A DNA stretch of 37,443 bases from Gammaproteobacteria bacterium (lineage in GTDB: Bacteria; Pseudomonadota; Gammaproteobacteria; Steroidobacterales; Rariloculaceae): the NCBI GenBank assembly GCA_017577365.1, contig PKRJ01000035.1, positions 1 through 37,443 of the forward strand, given 5' to 3'. The notes below the pieces were generated by a model. That model was given only the letters and a program-made list of their open reading frames with translations, made no database searches and was not told the origin of the DNA. Of the stretch, positions 25,704 to 34,788 are shown in pieces. A program made the position numbers and the translations under genes. The stretch's first letter is position 1. Each line of letters starts with the position of its first letter.

Positions 25704-27995
25704 ATGTCGTCCCATTGCGTATCGCGCTCGCTCGCTGGCTCGAGCGCGTTGCTCTCGACTCAACGCGTCCGGCCGCTGGTTGCGGCCGTCGCGCTCGTCG
25801 CCGTGCTCGGCGCGAACGCGCAGGATGCCGACTCGTTGCTGCCCCAGGGGCCGGGGCGCGACACGGTGGCGCGCACGTGCGGCATGTGTCATTCGATCGG
25901 CTTGGTCGTCTCGCAGGGCCGCTCGGCGGAAGACTGGGCGACGACGATCGACCGCATGCGCGGTCTCGGCGCCGTCATCGCGCCGGCCGACGAGGAGGTC
26001 ATTCGCACGTATCTCGCCCGCTACTTCCCGCCGCAGCAGGATCCGGCCGATTTCGCCGCGATGATGGCGAACGTTCCGGTCGGCGGCGAGCCGAAATACC
26101 CGCGTCCGAGCGGCCCCGATCAGTGGCCGAGCTATGGCGGAGGCCCGTATCAGCAGAACTACTCGCCGCTCACGCAGATCAATCGAGACAACGTGTCGAA
26201 GCTCGAGGTCGCGTGGGTGTTCAATGCGGGCACCGGCGAGCACGACTTGGGCGACCAAGGCCTCGACTATCGATTCGAGGTCACGCCGCTCGTGATCGGC
26301 GGAATCATGTACCTCTCGACGCCGTCTTCGCCTCAAGCGCCCGGCGTGCCTTCGACGATCACGGCGCTCGTTCCCGAAACCGGCGAGGTGATCTGGAGAT
26401 TCGAGTCGCCATACAACATTCACGGGCGCGGCATCGCGTATTGGCCGGGCGACGACGAGCGCGCACCGCGCATCGTCTTCGCGACCGATCGCGGCTACAT
26501 CATGGCCGTCGACGTCACGACCGGAACGCTCGCCCCCGAGTTCGGCCTCAACGGCGTGATCGATGCGTACGTCGGCGTCGCCTCGGAGATCGTCGGCGAA
26601 ACCCGGCGCGATCAATACACGGTCCCGAATCCGGTGCTGATCTACAAGGACCTGATCATCACCGGCGCGCGTCCGGGCGAAGCCGGCCCTCCCGGGCCGC
26701 GCGGCGACATTCGCGCGTTCAGCGCTCGCGATGGACGGCTCGTGTGGACCTTCCACGTCGCACCGCAGCCGGGCGAGCCGCACGCCGATCTGATTCCGAA
26801 CCCGGAGGAGAACTACGACGTCACCGGCGCGAACGTCTGGTCGACGATGGCGCTCGATCCAGAGAACGGATTGGTGTTCGCGCCGACGGGCGATCTCAAC
26901 GCGCGCGTCACGGGCGCCGAGCTCTTCTCGGACACGCTGCTCGCGCTGAACGCGGAAACCGGAGAGCTCGTCTGGTACTACCAGATCACGCACAAGGATC
27001 TGTGGGACTGGGATTCGCCGACGCCCCCGATGCTGTTCGACATGGTGCGCGACGGCGAGCGCGTGCCCGCGGTGCTGCTGACAGGCAAGCACGGGCTCGT
27101 GTTCATCTTCAATCGTTTGACCGGAGAGCCGCTGAACGGGGTCGAGGAGCGTCCGACGCCGCGAACGAACTTGCCGGGCGTCGAGCCGTGGCCGACGCAG
27201 CCGTTCCCGGCCGCGCCGGGACCCGTCGCGCACAACGGCATGACTCGCGATCAGATCCCGGACTATGTGCCGGGCATGAAGGAGCACTGCGAGGCGCTCT
27301 GGGATCAGATCGATCCGGTCAGCGAGGGGCTTTATGCGCTTCCCCGCACGGATCGCGCGGCGATCCTGGGGCCGAGCTCGACCGGAGGGCCGAACTGGGG
27401 CGGCGGATCGTACAACCCCGAGCTCGGGTACTACTTCATCAACGTCAAGAACCAGCTGCGCGTGAGCCCGCCGACGACGAATCCCGGCTATTTCGTCACT
27501 CGCAGCCGGGAGCAGCAGAACGCACCGGGCGCGGGACGAGCGCAACAGCAGCAGACGGTACGCCTGCCGCCGTTCGTTTACGAGTACCAGGGCGAGCAGC
27601 TTCCATGCACCGCGGGTCCGGTCGGCGAGCTGGTCGCGGTCGACGTCAACAAGCTCGAGATCGCGTGGCGAGTGCCGTTGGGCTGGCGCGAGTCCCTAGG
27701 CGAAGCAGGCCGACGCGTCGGTGTGCCGAATCTCGGCGGCAGCATTGCCACGGCGGGCGGCCTCGTGTTCATCGGCGCGACCAACGACGCGTATTTCCGC
27801 GCGTTCGACGCTCAAGACGGCAAGCTGCTCTGGGAAGCGAAGCTACCGGCCGGCGCGCACTCGACGCCGATCACGTATATGGGGTCGGACGGAAAGCAAT
27901 ACGTGGTGGTCGTCGCCGGCGGCGGAACCTCCATCGGGCGAGCCGATGCGCCGCGCATGTCGGACAGCGTGGTGGCGTTTCGTTTGCCTGATTAG
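25704..27995 (+). CDS. PQQ-dependent dehydrogenase with N-terminal cytochrome c domain (quinohaemoprotein)
   Basis: This 763-residue paralogue of the preceding gene has a Sec-type signal peptide (cleavage near ANA, residue 39). A small haem domain follows (~46-110): CGMCH (59-63), VVSQGRSAEDW and a Met in DRMRGLG as possible sixth ligand. The layout recalls the cytochrome domain of quinohaemoprotein amine dehydrogenase. The PQQ propeller starts at ~137 with WPSYGGGPYQQNYSPLTQI. Its later segments repeat those of the neighbour, including GRGIAYWPGDDE, PPGPRGDIRAFSAR, WDWDSPTPPMLFD and NWGGGSYNPELGYYFIN. A Gln/Ala-rich insert (~600-615) is unique to this copy. GGAGAGG precedes ATG 25704. Known quinohaemoprotein alcohol dehydrogenases carry haem at the C-terminus, so the order here is reversed. 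Confidence 0.9.
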   Translation: MSSHCVSRSLAGSSALLSTQRVRPLVAAVALVAVLGANAQDADSLLPQGPGRDTVARTCGMCHSIGLVVSQGRSAEDWATTIDRMRGLGAVIAPADEEVIRTYLARYFPPQQDPADFAAMMANVPVGGEPKYPRPSGPDQWPSYGGGPYQQNYSPLTQINRDNVSKLEVAWVFNAGTGEHDLGDQGLDYRFEVTPLVIGGIMYLSTPSSPQAPGVPSTITALVPETGEVIWRFESPYNIHGRGIAYWPGDDERAPRIVFATDRGYIMAVDVTTGTLAPEFGLNGVIDAYVGVASEIVGETRRDQYTVPNPVLIYKDLIITGARPGEAGPPGPRGDIRAFSARDGRLVWTFHVAPQPGEPHADLIPNPEENYDVTGANVWSTMALDPENGLVFAPTGDLNARVTGAELFSDTLLALNAETGELVWYYQITHKDLWDWDSPTPPMLFDMVRDGERVPAVLLTGKHGLVFIFNRLTGEPLNGVEERPTPRTNLPGVEPWPTQPFPAAPGPVAHNGMTRDQIPDYVPGMKEHCEALWDQIDPVSEGLYALPRTDRAAILGPSSTGGPNWGGGSYNPELGYYFINVKNQLRVSPPTTNPGYFVTRSREQQNAPGAGRAQQQQTVRLPPFVYEYQGEQLPCTAGPVGELVAVDVNKLEIAWRVPLGWRESLGEAGRRVGVPNLGGSIATAGGLVFIGATNDAYFRAFDAQDGKLLWEAKLPAGAHSTPITYMGSDGKQYVVVVAGGGTSIGRADAPRMSDSVVAFRLPD

Positions 27996-28008
27996 CCAAG
28001 CGTGAAAC

Positions 28009-28039
28009 GAGTCCCGCGCCGGAGCGCGGCGCGGGACTC
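28009..28039. terminator. Convergent hairpin between the PQQ cassette and pilE
   Basis: A perfect 12-bp stem (28009-28020 with 28028-28039, GAGTCCCGCGCC) has a 7-nt loop. It lies in the 49-bp gap between two convergent genes. There is no long T tract on either side, so it may act weakly or in both directions. Confidence 0.65.
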
Positions 28040-28044
28040 GCGAT

Positions 28045-28455
28045 CTACCAGCACCTCTCCGACGAGTCGCCGCTGACGCCGCGTTGCCCGGTGTGCGTCA
28101 GCGTGAGCGTCCCGCAGCGGTCGCCCGCTTGAGCCCCTTGCGGGGTCGCGCTGAGCCGGTAGGTCGTCGCGGTCGGTCCTTCGTCGAAATCGATGCTATA
28201 GAACTCCTCCGGCGAGTTCATCGGAAGGCTCACGGGACAGCTCGGGCTGTTGTAGGCGTTGAATTGCGTGAAGCACCGCTCCAGCCGCTGCGCGACGTTG
28301 AGCAGCGCGTTCGTGCCATCGACACGCCGCGTCCGAGCGACGTGCTCGCGATAGGATGGGTACGCGATCGCGGCGAGCAAGCCGACGATCGTGACCACGA
28401 TCATGAGCTCGATGAGCGTTATGCCCCGCGCCCTGCGCCTCATAGCCTGTCGCAT
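28045..28455 (-). CDS. pilE: Type IV pilus minor pilin PilE
   Basis: The 136-residue prepilin has an 11-residue basic leader ending in G, then ITLIELMIVVTIVGLLAAIAYP, the class III signal with Glu at +5. After the long helix, CFTQFNAYNSPSC and a C-terminal CGTL...ERCW provide Cys pairs as in pilin D-regions. I chose ATG 28455, with GGAGAG eight bases upstream. It is the last gene of the minor-pilin operon, 17 nt after pilY1. PilE links the minor pilin complex at the fibre tip in P. aeruginosa. Confidence 0.92.
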   Translation of the reverse strand: MRQAMRRRARGITLIELMIVVTIVGLLAAIAYPSYREHVARTRRVDGTNALLNVAQRLERCFTQFNAYNSPSCPVSLPMNSPEEFYSIDFDEGPTATTYRLSATPQGAQAGDRCGTLTLTHTGQRGVSGDSSERCW

Positions 28456-28472
28456 CGATGGCTCTCCTTGCA

Positions 28473-31400
28473 TCACCTTAGCTGCCGCCACGATTGACGG
28501 CCGCTGAAGCCCTCGGCGACGCCGTACAAGGTTTCGTCACCGTCGCCCGAGTACATGATGTCGCGCCCGCTGTCCCGGATCACGGTCGGGAGCTCGCCCG
28601 TGCCGAAGCCGACTCCGCTCGGCGGAGCATCGTTCGGCCAGTCCTCGGAATCGAACTCGTCATCGAGGTTCAGATCGAAGACGGTCTTTGCGTAGCGCCC
28701 TCCGCTGGCCATATCGATATCCATGAGGAAGCCGCTCCGAGAGCTCGTGCACGGATCGTCGGTATTGGGAATGACCGTCGTGAACCGCACGCGATTCTGC
28801 GGGACGCCCGACGGGAACGTCGGCGCGCTGATCACGCGTTCGCCCTCGGCGACACCGCCGTAGATCAAATCGAGATACCACCCGTCGTGCGACGGAGTGA
28901 GCTGATGCTGCGATACCTCGCGTAGCTCGTGCGTCAGCGTCCCGCCCCCGGGCACCGAGAACGAATCCGTTCCTTGCCACGTAATCTGCTGTCCCAGCAG
29001 GTCGCCGCGAACGAGATTGCTGGATCCGGCCACCGTGTCGAAAACGCCGTACAGCGTTTGCACCTGGTTGTCCCCGGCATCGTCCCTTCGGAAATAGCTG
29101 CCCGTGCCGAACATCACGACGAGAGTATTGTCGCGGTGCGGGTGCGTCGCGACGGCGGGCTTCGCGGTGATCGGCTGTCGCGAACCGTTGGAATCGCGCG
29201 CCGTGAAGAGCAACACCGGAGTCGCGCTCTCCCACGCATCGGCATTGCTCGCGGACACATCGAAACGCCACAGATTGCCGCGCAGATCGCCGGCATAGAT
29301 ACGGCTCGCGATCAGGTCGCTCCGCGGCCAGTCCGTCACGACCGGCGCGGCGAGCCCGTTCGCGCCTGCCGCACCCGTCGAGATCTTCGCCAGCAGCTCG
29401 CCGTCGCTCAGCCGGACGATGAAGAGCGCCGCCTCGTTGCTCGTGTCTTTCTTGTACCCGTTACCGAAGATAGCCGCCCAGTCGCCGTTACGCATGCGGG
29501 CGATCGTCGGGTGGGAGACGCCATAGCCGAGGTCTTCGTGCGTGAACTCCCACAGCACGCCCGGGTTGACGGGATCGGTCACATCGAGCGCGAAAACGGT
29601 ACGCCCGCCCGCCCCCATCGTCCCGACCAGGACGGTCCGCCAGTTGCCGTTGATGTACGCATCGGAAACGGCGGCCGTGCCATCCACGAAGAAGCGGTGC
29701 TTGTACTCGGGATCGGTCAGGCGAGATACGGGCGCATAGTTCCTGCCCGGCTCGGGAAGGAGCAGCTCGCTCGGGACGTAGGCGAAGAGCTCGTCTCCCG
29801 TCTCGGCATCGAACGCGTGCAGCATGCCGTCGTTCGCGCCGACGTAGATGGCGTCCCTGCGGTTCACCAGGGTCGCGCGGAAAGCTCGATAGCTGCTGCC
29901 CTCGCCGGCCAGAAGGCTATAGCCGTAATCCGTGTTCGTGACGAATCGAGGGTTCGAGTGCACGATGTCGCCGAGCAACCGCAGTCCGCTCGTCGACGCA
30001 CGCTTGCGGAAAGCGGCGTTGGCGTTATCGCTGCCGCGCAGCCACGCGACGCGATCCGCGCCGAACCCGTCGCGCACGTTCGCGGCATTGTGATGGAGCG
30101 CCTCCTGCTGCTCGGTGCTGAGGTTGACGAAATCGAGCTCGACTGCGCTGCCCGACGAGCTGTTCACCGTCAGAATGCGTCTCGCTGCCGGAGACGTTGC
30201 GCGTAGCCTCTCCTCGGCGTCCCACTTGATGCTGCCCACCGCCCCGGATTTCGAGTCGATGTTTCGCGCCGTGAACGAGCCCGACCAATCGTCGCTGCGG
30301 AAGCCGGCGACATAGAGATAGGTATTCGTTTGCAGCACGGCGGAGCTCGTCGCCGCCGACGTCGCCGAGCCTTCGACACGCGCGATGATGTCGTCCAGCA
30401 TGCGGCTCAGCCGCTCCGTGAACTCCTCGGGATTCTGCGCGTTGAAGAATCCGCCGCGTCCGTTCACCGCCGCGTGCAGGAGATCGTCGGCTCGACCGAC
30501 CGGAAGATTGGTCGCGCCGGTGTAGCTGACCTGAGGATCGGGCCAATTGATGGTCGCACCCGTGGTGATCGCGGCAAATGCCTCGTCGGGATCGACCTGC
30601 GTCGGAACTCCGAGACCGACTCCGAACGTGACCATGTGCTGCCAGAAGGCCGGGTTGAGCGGCGTGGTCGGCACGTTGTTCGCCAGATTCGGTGCGAGAT
30701 CGTTCTTCCAGTAATACATCGCCACGTCGGCGAGCGTATTCCTGTAATTGTCCGTGAACGGCGAGGTCGCCCTGTACCTGTAGGTTTGCGATCCCGGCCC
30801 GGTGATCGTGGGCCCGTCCCTCCCGTCGTTGTTCTCTTGGGCGCCGGCGGTGGCCGCCTCGGCGTCGTTCCAATAGCCGTCCGTCATCAGGATCGTGTAG
30901 TTGGCTCGGCAGCTCAGCAGCTCTCCGCCGGTGTTGCCGGGGGTCGTGCTGTACGGGCCCCGAATGTCTTCACGGCTGTAGTACCGGCCCGCCGCATCGA
31001 GCGCTCTCCGCAGGGGGGTGTAAGTTTGAGTCGTCATCCCGAAGAGCCAAGTGAAGAACTGCTCTCGGGCCGCACCCTGAAACGGTCTGACGCCGCGCTG
31101 CAACGTCGTGGTGTTCACGCCGTCGATGGTGTTGGTGCCTTGGTTGAGCCGACCGTATCCGACGCGCGGCGTCGTCCCGAGCGCAGCGAACGCGATGCTC
31201 GAGCCCGTTTTCGCGGCCAACAGGCGCGTGCGGTAGTACTGATACCAATTTGCGAAGTTCGTACGCTCGTCGGTGCCCCCGGGGCCCGAGCTGGAACCGA
31301 CGACGACTTTGATGTAGCAGTCGTCGTCCTCTCGTCCATTCGTCGCTGGGCAGCCGGACGGTCGCGCTTGCGGCACCCAGTGATCTTCGTAATAGACGTA

Positions 31401-31874
31401 ATAGTAGGCAGCCTCTCCCCTACCGATCGTGGTCGGTGACGTGCAGCCCGTGTTCGATGCGCCCCACGTGGGCCTGAAGTTGTTGCTGAGGTTTACGGTC
31501 GTACCGCTGCGCGCGAATCCGTTCTGGTATGCCGCCGTGAAGCTCGCGTCGGGAAACGGGACGCCGTCATGGTCCAACGGAGGGCTGTATTTGACCCTCG
31601 GATTGTAGTAGAGCGTATTGAAGCTCGCGGACTTCGCGCGCCTCGTCGAGGACAGGCCGCAGATCTCGTCCGGGAGGAACGAGAGGTTCATCGAGCCCGA
31701 GTCGTCGAGAATATAGAGGATATTCGGCGCTACCTCGGGCACGAGGAACAGCGGCGAATCGGCGACGTCCACCTGTGCGTTGGTCGCTTGAGCAACGAGC
31801 AGTGCGCAAGCGGATCCCAGCAACACATTCGCGAATCGGTGACGCGTAGACCACGTTCTCGTTGCACTCTTCAT
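28473..31874 (-). CDS. pilY1: Type IV pilus tip adhesin/biogenesis protein PilY1
   Basis: PilY1 caps and primes the type IV pilus with the minor pilins and contributes to adhesion and surface sensing. The 1133-residue protein has a signal peptide (cleavage near TNA, residue 33). An N-terminal von Willebrand A-like module follows, with MIDAS motif DDSGS (57-61) and LMTDGYWNDAE. A C-terminal PilC-type beta-propeller starts around AIYVGANDGMLHAFDAETGDE. An acidic loop, DLNLDDEFDSED, near the C-terminus may bind calcium. GGAGATCGGCAC precedes ATG 31874. The frame is open further upstream, but that part is shadow. It lies between pilX (98-nt gap) and pilE. Confidence 0.95.
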   Translation of the reverse strand: MKSATRTWSTRHRFANVLLGSACALLVAQATNAQVDVADSPLFLVPEVAPNILYILDDSGSMNLSFLPDEICGLSSTRRAKSASFNTLYYNPRVKYSPPLDHDGVPFPDASFTAAYQNGFARSGTTVNLSNNFRPTWGASNTGCTSPTTIGRGEAAYYYVYYEDHWVPQARPSGCPATNGREDDDCYIKVVVGSSSGPGGTDERTNFANWYQYYRTRLLAAKTGSSIAFAALGTTPRVGYGRLNQGTNTIDGVNTTTLQRGVRPFQGAAREQFFTWLFGMTTQTYTPLRRALDAAGRYYSREDIRGPYSTTPGNTGGELLSCRANYTILMTDGYWNDAEAATAGAQENNDGRDGPTITGPGSQTYRYRATSPFTDNYRNTLADVAMYYWKNDLAPNLANNVPTTPLNPAFWQHMVTFGVGLGVPTQVDPDEAFAAITTGATINWPDPQVSYTGATNLPVGRADDLLHAAVNGRGGFFNAQNPEEFTERLSRMLDDIIARVEGSATSAATSSAVLQTNTYLYVAGFRSDDWSGSFTARNIDSKSGAVGSIKWDAEERLRATSPAARRILTVNSSSGSAVELDFVNLSTEQQEALHHNAANVRDGFGADRVAWLRGSDNANAAFRKRASTSGLRLLGDIVHSNPRFVTNTDYGYSLLAGEGSSYRAFRATLVNRRDAIYVGANDGMLHAFDAETGDELFAYVPSELLLPEPGRNYAPVSRLTDPEYKHRFFVDGTAAVSDAYINGNWRTVLVGTMGAGGRTVFALDVTDPVNPGVLWEFTHEDLGYGVSHPTIARMRNGDWAAIFGNGYKKDTSNEAALFIVRLSDGELLAKISTGAAGANGLAAPVVTDWPRSDLIASRIYAGDLRGNLWRFDVSASNADAWESATPVLLFTARDSNGSRQPITAKPAVATHPHRDNTLVVMFGTGSYFRRDDAGDNQVQTLYGVFDTVAGSSNLVRGDLLGQQITWQGTDSFSVPGGGTLTHELREVSQHQLTPSHDGWYLDLIYGGVAEGERVISAPTFPSGVPQNRVRFTTVIPNTDDPCTSSRSGFLMDIDMASGGRYAKTVFDLNLDDEFDSEDWPNDAPPSGVGFGTGELPTVIRDSGRDIMYSGDGDETLYGVAEGFSGRQSWRQLR

Positions 31875-31972
31875 GTGCCGATCTCCACGAATCCTGCCCG
31901 CGTTCTCGTAGCCGGCGAACGGAACCTGTCGAACGTCGTGCGTCGATTGGGCTCTCATTTCTCCGCCTCGCG

Positions 31973-32455
31973 TCATTCCGGATCGACCTTGGATTGAAGA
32001 ATCACGACCGCCGTCTCGGTGCCGCCCACGCCTCGCGCGGTGACCTCGTAGATCCGGCGAAACTCGGGCGGCAGCGTCGTGCCGACGCGCACGAGGCGCG
32101 GCGGCGATACGTGAAACACGGGATTCGCCCGATGGAGGTCGTCGGTTACGAATCCGTCGACGCTGCCGTGACTGCCGGCGCCGTCCCAGCTCGCCGGGTC
32201 GGCGAGGTCGGCGTGCCCATCGGCGACGTCGAGATTCCCGGGTTGCATCAGCCATTGCTCGCCGGCGCGCAGCGCGGCCTCGCTCGCCTGAAACGCGAGA
32301 TGTCGGTCGCGCGTGTTGCCCGCCATGCGTTCCTGGAGCGTCGTGCTTTGCATCGCGGTGGCTCCGATCAGCGTCATGATCAGGAGCATCACCAGGCCGA
32401 CGATCAATGCCGCGCCGCGCTCGGTGCGTGCAAAGCGAGTGTGATCGGATCGCAT
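31973..32455 (-). CDS. pilX: Type IV pilus minor pilin PilX
   Basis: The product of about 160 residues has the PilX N-terminus: TERGAALIVGLVMLLIMTLI followed by GATAMQSTTLQERMAGN. As in other PilX proteins there is no Glu at +5, which suits a tip or capping subunit. A stop-overlapping Shine-Dalgarno sequence (TGAGGAG) lies nine bases before ATG 32455. The ATG at 32461 would be only three bases from it and is less likely. It sits 13 nt after pilW, in the order expected for the fimU-pilVWXY1E operon. Confidence 0.9.
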   Translation of the reverse strand: MRSDHTRFARTERGAALIVGLVMLLIMTLIGATAMQSTTLQERMAGNTRDRHLAFQASEAALRAGEQWLMQPGNLDVADGHADLADPASWDGAGSHGSVDGFVTDDLHRANPVFHVSPPRLVRVGTTLPPEFRRIYEVTARGVGGTETAVVILQSKVDPE

Positions 32456-32468
32456 CGGCATTCGCTCC

Positions 32469-33563
32469 TCAGGGCATTCGGTTGCGAAGCGCAATCGTCG
32501 TGGTCATGACCTGACGCAGCCTTCTGTCCGTCGGCGTTTGCAGCACGCCGTTGAAGAACACCGGCTGCGGCTCGTCGACGATGTTGTTCTCGGTGCTGAC
32601 GAGCAGCAGGCTGACTCGCACGGCCACCACGGAACGCCAATCGGCGACGGCGTCGGCGGTGACGTGCTCGTCGATTCGTCGGTCGCCGTTGGTGTCGACG
32701 CCGAACAGGACCTGTAGGTTCTCGACGCCTTCCACCAAAGGCTCACCCGCTCCCGCCTCGGCGGTGCTGGTGAGGCGGCTTCGAAAGAGGGCGGGCGGCG
32801 CATCGGCCGATTCGCGCGACACGTAGTAGATGTTGCCCATGATCCGGCTGACTTCACCGCCGGGGGAGCTCGAAATTTCGAGCGATGGATCGTTCCCGAG
32901 CGCGCAACCGGTGTCGACGCCAATCTCGGTCTCGGTGCCGTCGGGGGTCACGCTGCAAGCCTGAACCCAGTCCGCCGTGCGGCAGTCCGAAAGCATCAAG
33001 AGATCCTGTGCCGCGAAATCGTGGTTCGCGGTAATACGGAACGAGTCCGAGTCGACGCTGACGATTCGCGCGATGTTCTCATCGCCGCGCCATATCCGAA
33101 CGATGTCGCTGCCCGATCGGGCATTGAACGTGGGCAGCGGAGCGCCGCCGTTCGTGGTCCACGATCCGCCGCTCGTCGAGACCGGCGTCGCGGAGTAGTC
33201 GATCGTCAAAGTCTTGCCGGGCTCCGTGCCGTTCGCTTCCCATCCTTGAATACCGATTCGCGGATCGAAATCGGCCGGCGGACCCGCAAGCCAATTGTTG
33301 ATGCTCGTCGCCTGGCTGCTGCAGCCGAGGTAGCCCGCCATGCGAATCTCGCGCGTGAGCTCGTCGAGCGCGAAGCGGCCGTTCTCCTGGATACGCGATA
33401 GCGCGTCGTGAAAGCGGTACGCCTGATTGTTGCTCGAGAAGATCTGCAAGACGCCCGCGGTCAGCAAGAGCCCGAGCACCATCGCAACCATCAGCTCGAT
33501 CAGAGAGACGCCGCGTTGCCGGCGCATTCGTCCGAACCCGTGCATAACGGTCCACTCGCTCAT
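32469..33563 (-). CDS. pilW: Type IV pilus minor pilin PilW
   Basis: The 364-residue prepilin-like protein has RRQRG, then VSLIELMVAMVLGLLLTAG with Glu at +5, and the PilW family stretch QIFSSNNQAYRFHDALSRIQ followed by FALDELTREIRMAGYLGC. The long soluble domain includes EISSSPGGEVSRIMGNIYYV. ATG 33563 overlaps the pilV stop (ATGA), indicating coupling. PilW joins the initiation subcomplex of the pilus. Confidence 0.92.
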   Translation of the reverse strand: MSEWTVMHGFGRMRRQRGVSLIELMVAMVLGLLLTAGVLQIFSSNNQAYRFHDALSRIQENGRFALDELTREIRMAGYLGCSSQATSINNWLAGPPADFDPRIGIQGWEANGTEPGKTLTIDYSATPVSTSGGSWTTNGGAPLPTFNARSGSDIVRIWRGDENIARIVSVDSDSFRITANHDFAAQDLLMLSDCRTADWVQACSVTPDGTETEIGVDTGCALGNDPSLEISSSPGGEVSRIMGNIYYVSRESADAPPALFRSRLTSTAEAGAGEPLVEGVENLQVLFGVDTNGDRRIDEHVTADAVADWRSVVAVRVSLLLVSTENNIVDEPQPVFFNGVLQTPTDRRLRQVMTTTIALRNRMP

Positions 33564-34042
33564 AGGTCGGTCCGAAACTCGAAGGAACGCACCGTGTCGC
33601 GTTCGAACCCGGCATCCTCGTCGTTGGCGTCGAGCCACTGGATGATGACGGTCACCCGATTACCGACGACCTCCACGGAGCCTTTGCCGTCCGGCAACGT
33701 CGCCGCGAGCGCGTCGCGCCATTCCTTGATGTCCCGAGCGGCGATCGTCTCGGGCGACGACTCGGGCTCGTCGTCGACGTCGATGTTGTATGCCGCGGCG
33801 TCGGACCAGTTGGCCCGAATCCGCTCGGTAATGTCGTACGCGAGATTCGACGCCTGCGAACGCACGAGCGCGCCTTGGTTGAGCTGCAGCGAAACGGTCT
33901 GAAGGCCGGCCAACCCCAAGAGGCCGATCGCGATGATCACGATCGCGATCAGCACCTCCAGCAGGCCGACACCCTTCTGTGTGGCCGGCGGAGCCGATGC
34001 CCGCCGGAGGACTTCGATGAGGCGGGTACGCGGAGTGCTCAT
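33560..34042 (-). CDS. pilV: Type IV pilus minor pilin PilV
   Basis: The 160-residue prepilin has a leader of about 24 residues ending KG, then VGLLEVLIAIVIIAIGLLGL with Glu at +5, and the family motif AGLQTVSLQLNQGALVRSQA. The soluble domain is acidic (DVDDEPESSPE). The start overlaps the fimT stop by one base (TGATG) and the end overlaps pilW by four. Confidence 0.92.
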   Translation of the reverse strand: MSTPRTRLIEVLRRASAPPATQKGVGLLEVLIAIVIIAIGLLGLAGLQTVSLQLNQGALVRSQASNLAYDITERIRANWSDAAAYNIDVDDEPESSPETIAARDIKEWRDALAATLPDGKGSVEVVGNRVTVIIQWLDANDEDAGFERDTVRSFEFRTDL

Positions 34043-34602
34043 CAGCAGTCGATCCTCTGCAGAGTGATTCGCCCGGTCAGTGCGATCTCGAGGCGCCTGG
34101 CTCTGCCGGCCGCACCCGTCTCGCAGTCGTCGGGCTCGATCGTCACGGTCACCGATGCGGCCGCGGGGGCGCGCCGCGCACCGCGCGAATCGAAGGTGAT
34201 CGAGGTCGCGCTCGACTCCACGGCCAGCCGCGTCATCGCCGGATACACGCGCAGGACGTTGCCGGTGTCAGCGCAGCCGCTGCCGACGTGAACGCACCAG
34301 CCTCCGGCGAATCCGGAAGCCGAGACCGCTTCGACCGTCGCCGTTCCGCCGCGGCGAATCGCTTCGCTTCGCGCCAGATTGAGCGCGGATACGAGCTCGT
34401 TGGTCTGACTCGTAACCCGACTGTTCTCGACGAACGTCGAGAAGCTAGGGACGGCGACACCCAGCAATATGCCGAGCACCGTGACCGTCACCATGAGCTC
34501 CAGGATCGTGAAGCCACGGAATCTGAACCACGGCGTTGAGCGATCGGTTGCCGGTTGTCGTGCTCCATCGCAGAGCGGCGCTGCCGGCGTTCTATGCACC
34601 AT
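34042..34602 (-). CDS. fimT: Type IV pilus minor pilin FimT/FimU (GspH-like)
   Basis: The 186-residue prepilin has FRG, then FTILELMVTVTVLGILLGVA with Glu at +5, VPSFSTFVENSRV and the GspH/FimT stretch ELVSALNLARSEAIRRGG. Later Cys residues occur at WCVHVGSGC, DDCETG and the terminal C. GspH/FimT proteins sit at the pseudopilus or pilus tip, and some bind DNA during uptake. I used ATG 34602 with GTGGGG upstream. The frame extends to an ATG at 34719 that lies close to the predicted transcription start. It is the first gene of the operon. Confidence 0.88.
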   Translation of the reverse strand: MVHRTPAAPLCDGARQPATDRSTPWFRFRGFTILELMVTVTVLGILLGVAVPSFSTFVENSRVTSQTNELVSALNLARSEAIRRGGTATVEAVSASGFAGGWCVHVGSGCADTGNVLRVYPAMTRLAVESSATSITFDSRGARRAPAAASVTVTIEPDDCETGAAGRARRLEIALTGRITLQRIDC

Positions 34603-34744
34603 CTCGAACCCCACTTCTCGTCGGATGAACGAAACCACCGGACGAACGAGCCCTCGGAGATCGGCCAGTCGAGTGGATCGAAGCCAAGCGAGGGGAGCGT
34701 TACGCTCGCACCGAGACAACGAAGGCCGTTATGTCGCGTGCCAA

Positions 34745-34788
34745 AGTCTAGTGGAGGCGTATCGCCGAGTACGGTGACTCCGTTCACA
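34745..34788 (-). promoter_or_regulatory. Candidate CRP/Vfr-activated (class II) promoter for the minor-pilin operon
   Basis: A near-consensus CRP-type site, GGTGA-N6-TCACA (34773-34788; 9 of 10 core bases), is followed on the minus strand by a possible -10 TAGACT (34745-34750). The site centre (34780.5) would be about 42 nt upstream of the expected start, the class II spacing. It sits 140-190 nt before fimT in the 381-bp gap between fimT and aroKB. Confidence 0.45.

Noticed and set aside
31875..32255. Upstream extension of the pilY1 frame
   Set aside because: It overlaps pilX and is not protein-like. The signal peptide and ribosome site fix the start at 31874.
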